Below the pieces are notes generated by a model. That model was given only the letters and a program-made list of their open reading frames with translations, was not told the DNA's origin and did no database searches. This document shows positions 6,720-7,319 of a DNA stretch of 7,319 nucleotides, piece after piece. Position 1 is the stretch's first letter; the number at the start of each line of letters is the position of its first letter. Position numbers and translations under genes: made by a program. Source of the stretch: Methylobacteriaceae bacterium (lineage in GTDB: Bacteria; Pseudomonadota; Alphaproteobacteria; Rhizobiales; Beijerinckiaceae); assembly GCA_019247255.1 (NCBI GenBank), contig JAFAPJ010000012.1, positions 1-7,319 of the forward strand, written 5' to 3'.

Positions 6720-7319
6720 TGAAACGCACGCGCGAACCCGGCGAGCCTGCGCCGCGTCCCGGCCGGCCCCGCGCCTTCGACCTCGGCGAGGCGGTCGAAC
6801 GCGCCCTGCCGGTCTTCTGGCGGCATGGCTACGAGGGCGCGTCGCTGACCGACCTCACGGCCGCGATGGGGATCAGCCGCCCGTCGCTTTATGCGGCCTT
6901 CGGCGACAAGGCGGGTCTCTTTCGCGCGGTGGTCGACCGCTACGGTGAGGGTCCGGCGGCCTTTGTTGCGCGCGCGCTCGCGGAGCCGACCGCCCGGGCC
7001 GTCGTCGAGCGCTTCCTCCTGGACGGAGCGGCCGCCCAGACCGATCCCGCCTACCCGGCGGGCTGCCTCGCGGTGCAGGGCGCGCTCGCCTGCGGGACCG
7101 AGAACGCCTGGTCGCGGGAGATCCTCCGCGAACGACGCACGGCCGTGCAGGCGGCCCTCGCCGATCGTCTGCGGCAGGCGCGCGACGCGGGCGACCTGCC
7201 GGCGGACGCCGATCCGGACGATCTCTCGCGCTTCGTCGCGACCGTGTTTCAGGGCATGGCCGTCCAGGCGGCCTCGGGGGCGAGTCGGGCGGAGCTCGAA
7301 GGGATCGCGCGACGCGCGC
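6719..7319 (+). CDS. TetR/AcrR-family transcriptional regulator (3' partial)
   Basis: The frame is open to the window edge with no stop, about 200 residues from TTG 6719, nearly the full length for this subfamily. The N-terminal basic stretch KRTREPGEPAPRPGRPR is followed by the TetR DNA-binding domain: FDLGEAVERALPVFWRHGY (helix 1), then the helix-turn-helix TDLTAAMGISRPSLYAAF (44-61) and GDKAGLF (62-68). The ligand/dimerisation domain carries the YPAGCLAVQGALACG block and the closing FQGMAVQAASGASR of the branch that usually represses an adjacent oxidoreductase gene. In-frame starts are ATG 6704 (adding MYRSV), GTG 6716 and TTG 6719; none has a clear Shine-Dalgarno. TTG 6719 gives the family-like N terminus, while ATG 6704 is encoded across operator 2. 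Divergent from the SDR gene at 6632, its likely target. Confidence 0.88.
   Translation, partial: MKRTREPGEPAPRPGRPRAFDLGEAVERALPVFWRHGYEGASLTDLTAAMGISRPSLYAAFGDKAGLFRAVVDRYGEGPAAFVARALAEPTARAVVERFLLDGAAAQTDPAYPAGCLAVQGALACGTENAWSREILRERRTAVQAALADRLRQARDAGDLPADADPDDLSRFVATVFQGMAVQAASGASRAELEGIARRA

Noticed and set aside
5835..6722. 295-codon plus-strand frame antisense to the second SDR
   Set aside because: Complementary shadow with no motif, and no ribosome binding site that fits.
5713..6729. 338-codon minus-strand frame overlapping the second SDR
   Set aside because: Out-of-frame shadow of the SDR at 5886-6632, which has the full catalytic set; the shadow is arginine/glycine-rich without motifs.

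Overview
The window is GC-rich throughout, with strongly G/C-biased third codon positions and gene families typical of Proteobacteria. The transporter, the DUF1993 protein and the regulator/dehydrogenase pairs together suggest an alphaproteobacterium of the Hyphomicrobiales, plausibly Methylobacterium-like. This placement is an inference from composition and gene content; there is no rRNA or tRNA here to confirm it.

Left part (1-3872, all + strand): a ugpB-ugpA-ugpE-ugpC cluster encoding an ABC importer for sn-glycerol-3-phosphate and related glycerophosphodiesters. ugpB, the periplasmic binding protein, is cut at its 5' end by the window edge. ugpA and ugpE are the two permeases and ugpC is the ATPase. 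ugpA/ugpE and ugpE/ugpC are essentially contiguous. The roughly 100-base ugpB-ugpA gap contains a strong hairpin. The glycerophosphodiesterase gene ugpQ, which follows ugpC in E. coli, is not present.

Middle (3942-4454, + strand): a DUF1993-family gene (about 170 codons) that has a good ribosome binding site and an uninterrupted frame except for one in-frame TGA at codon 14. It is therefore either a recent pseudogene, a sequence error, or a gene expressed only from an internal start. Its 3' end overlaps the convergent marR-type gene by 19 bases.

Right part (4436-7319): two regulator/dehydrogenase modules arranged as mirror images. A MarR-type regulator (- strand) is divergent from a retinol-dehydrogenase-like SDR (+ strand), with an inverted repeat in the 69-base gap. 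A second SDR, FabG/BdcA-like (- strand), converges on the first and is divergent from a TetR-type regulator (+ strand, running off the window). The 71-86 bases between this second pair hold two ACCGATCGGT palindromes whose centres are 52 bases apart, which are very likely TetR operators. No mobile element, CRISPR array, tRNA or rRNA was seen. I found no clear sign of a wholly new system; the points most worth checking are the interrupted DUF1993 gene and the two operator regions.
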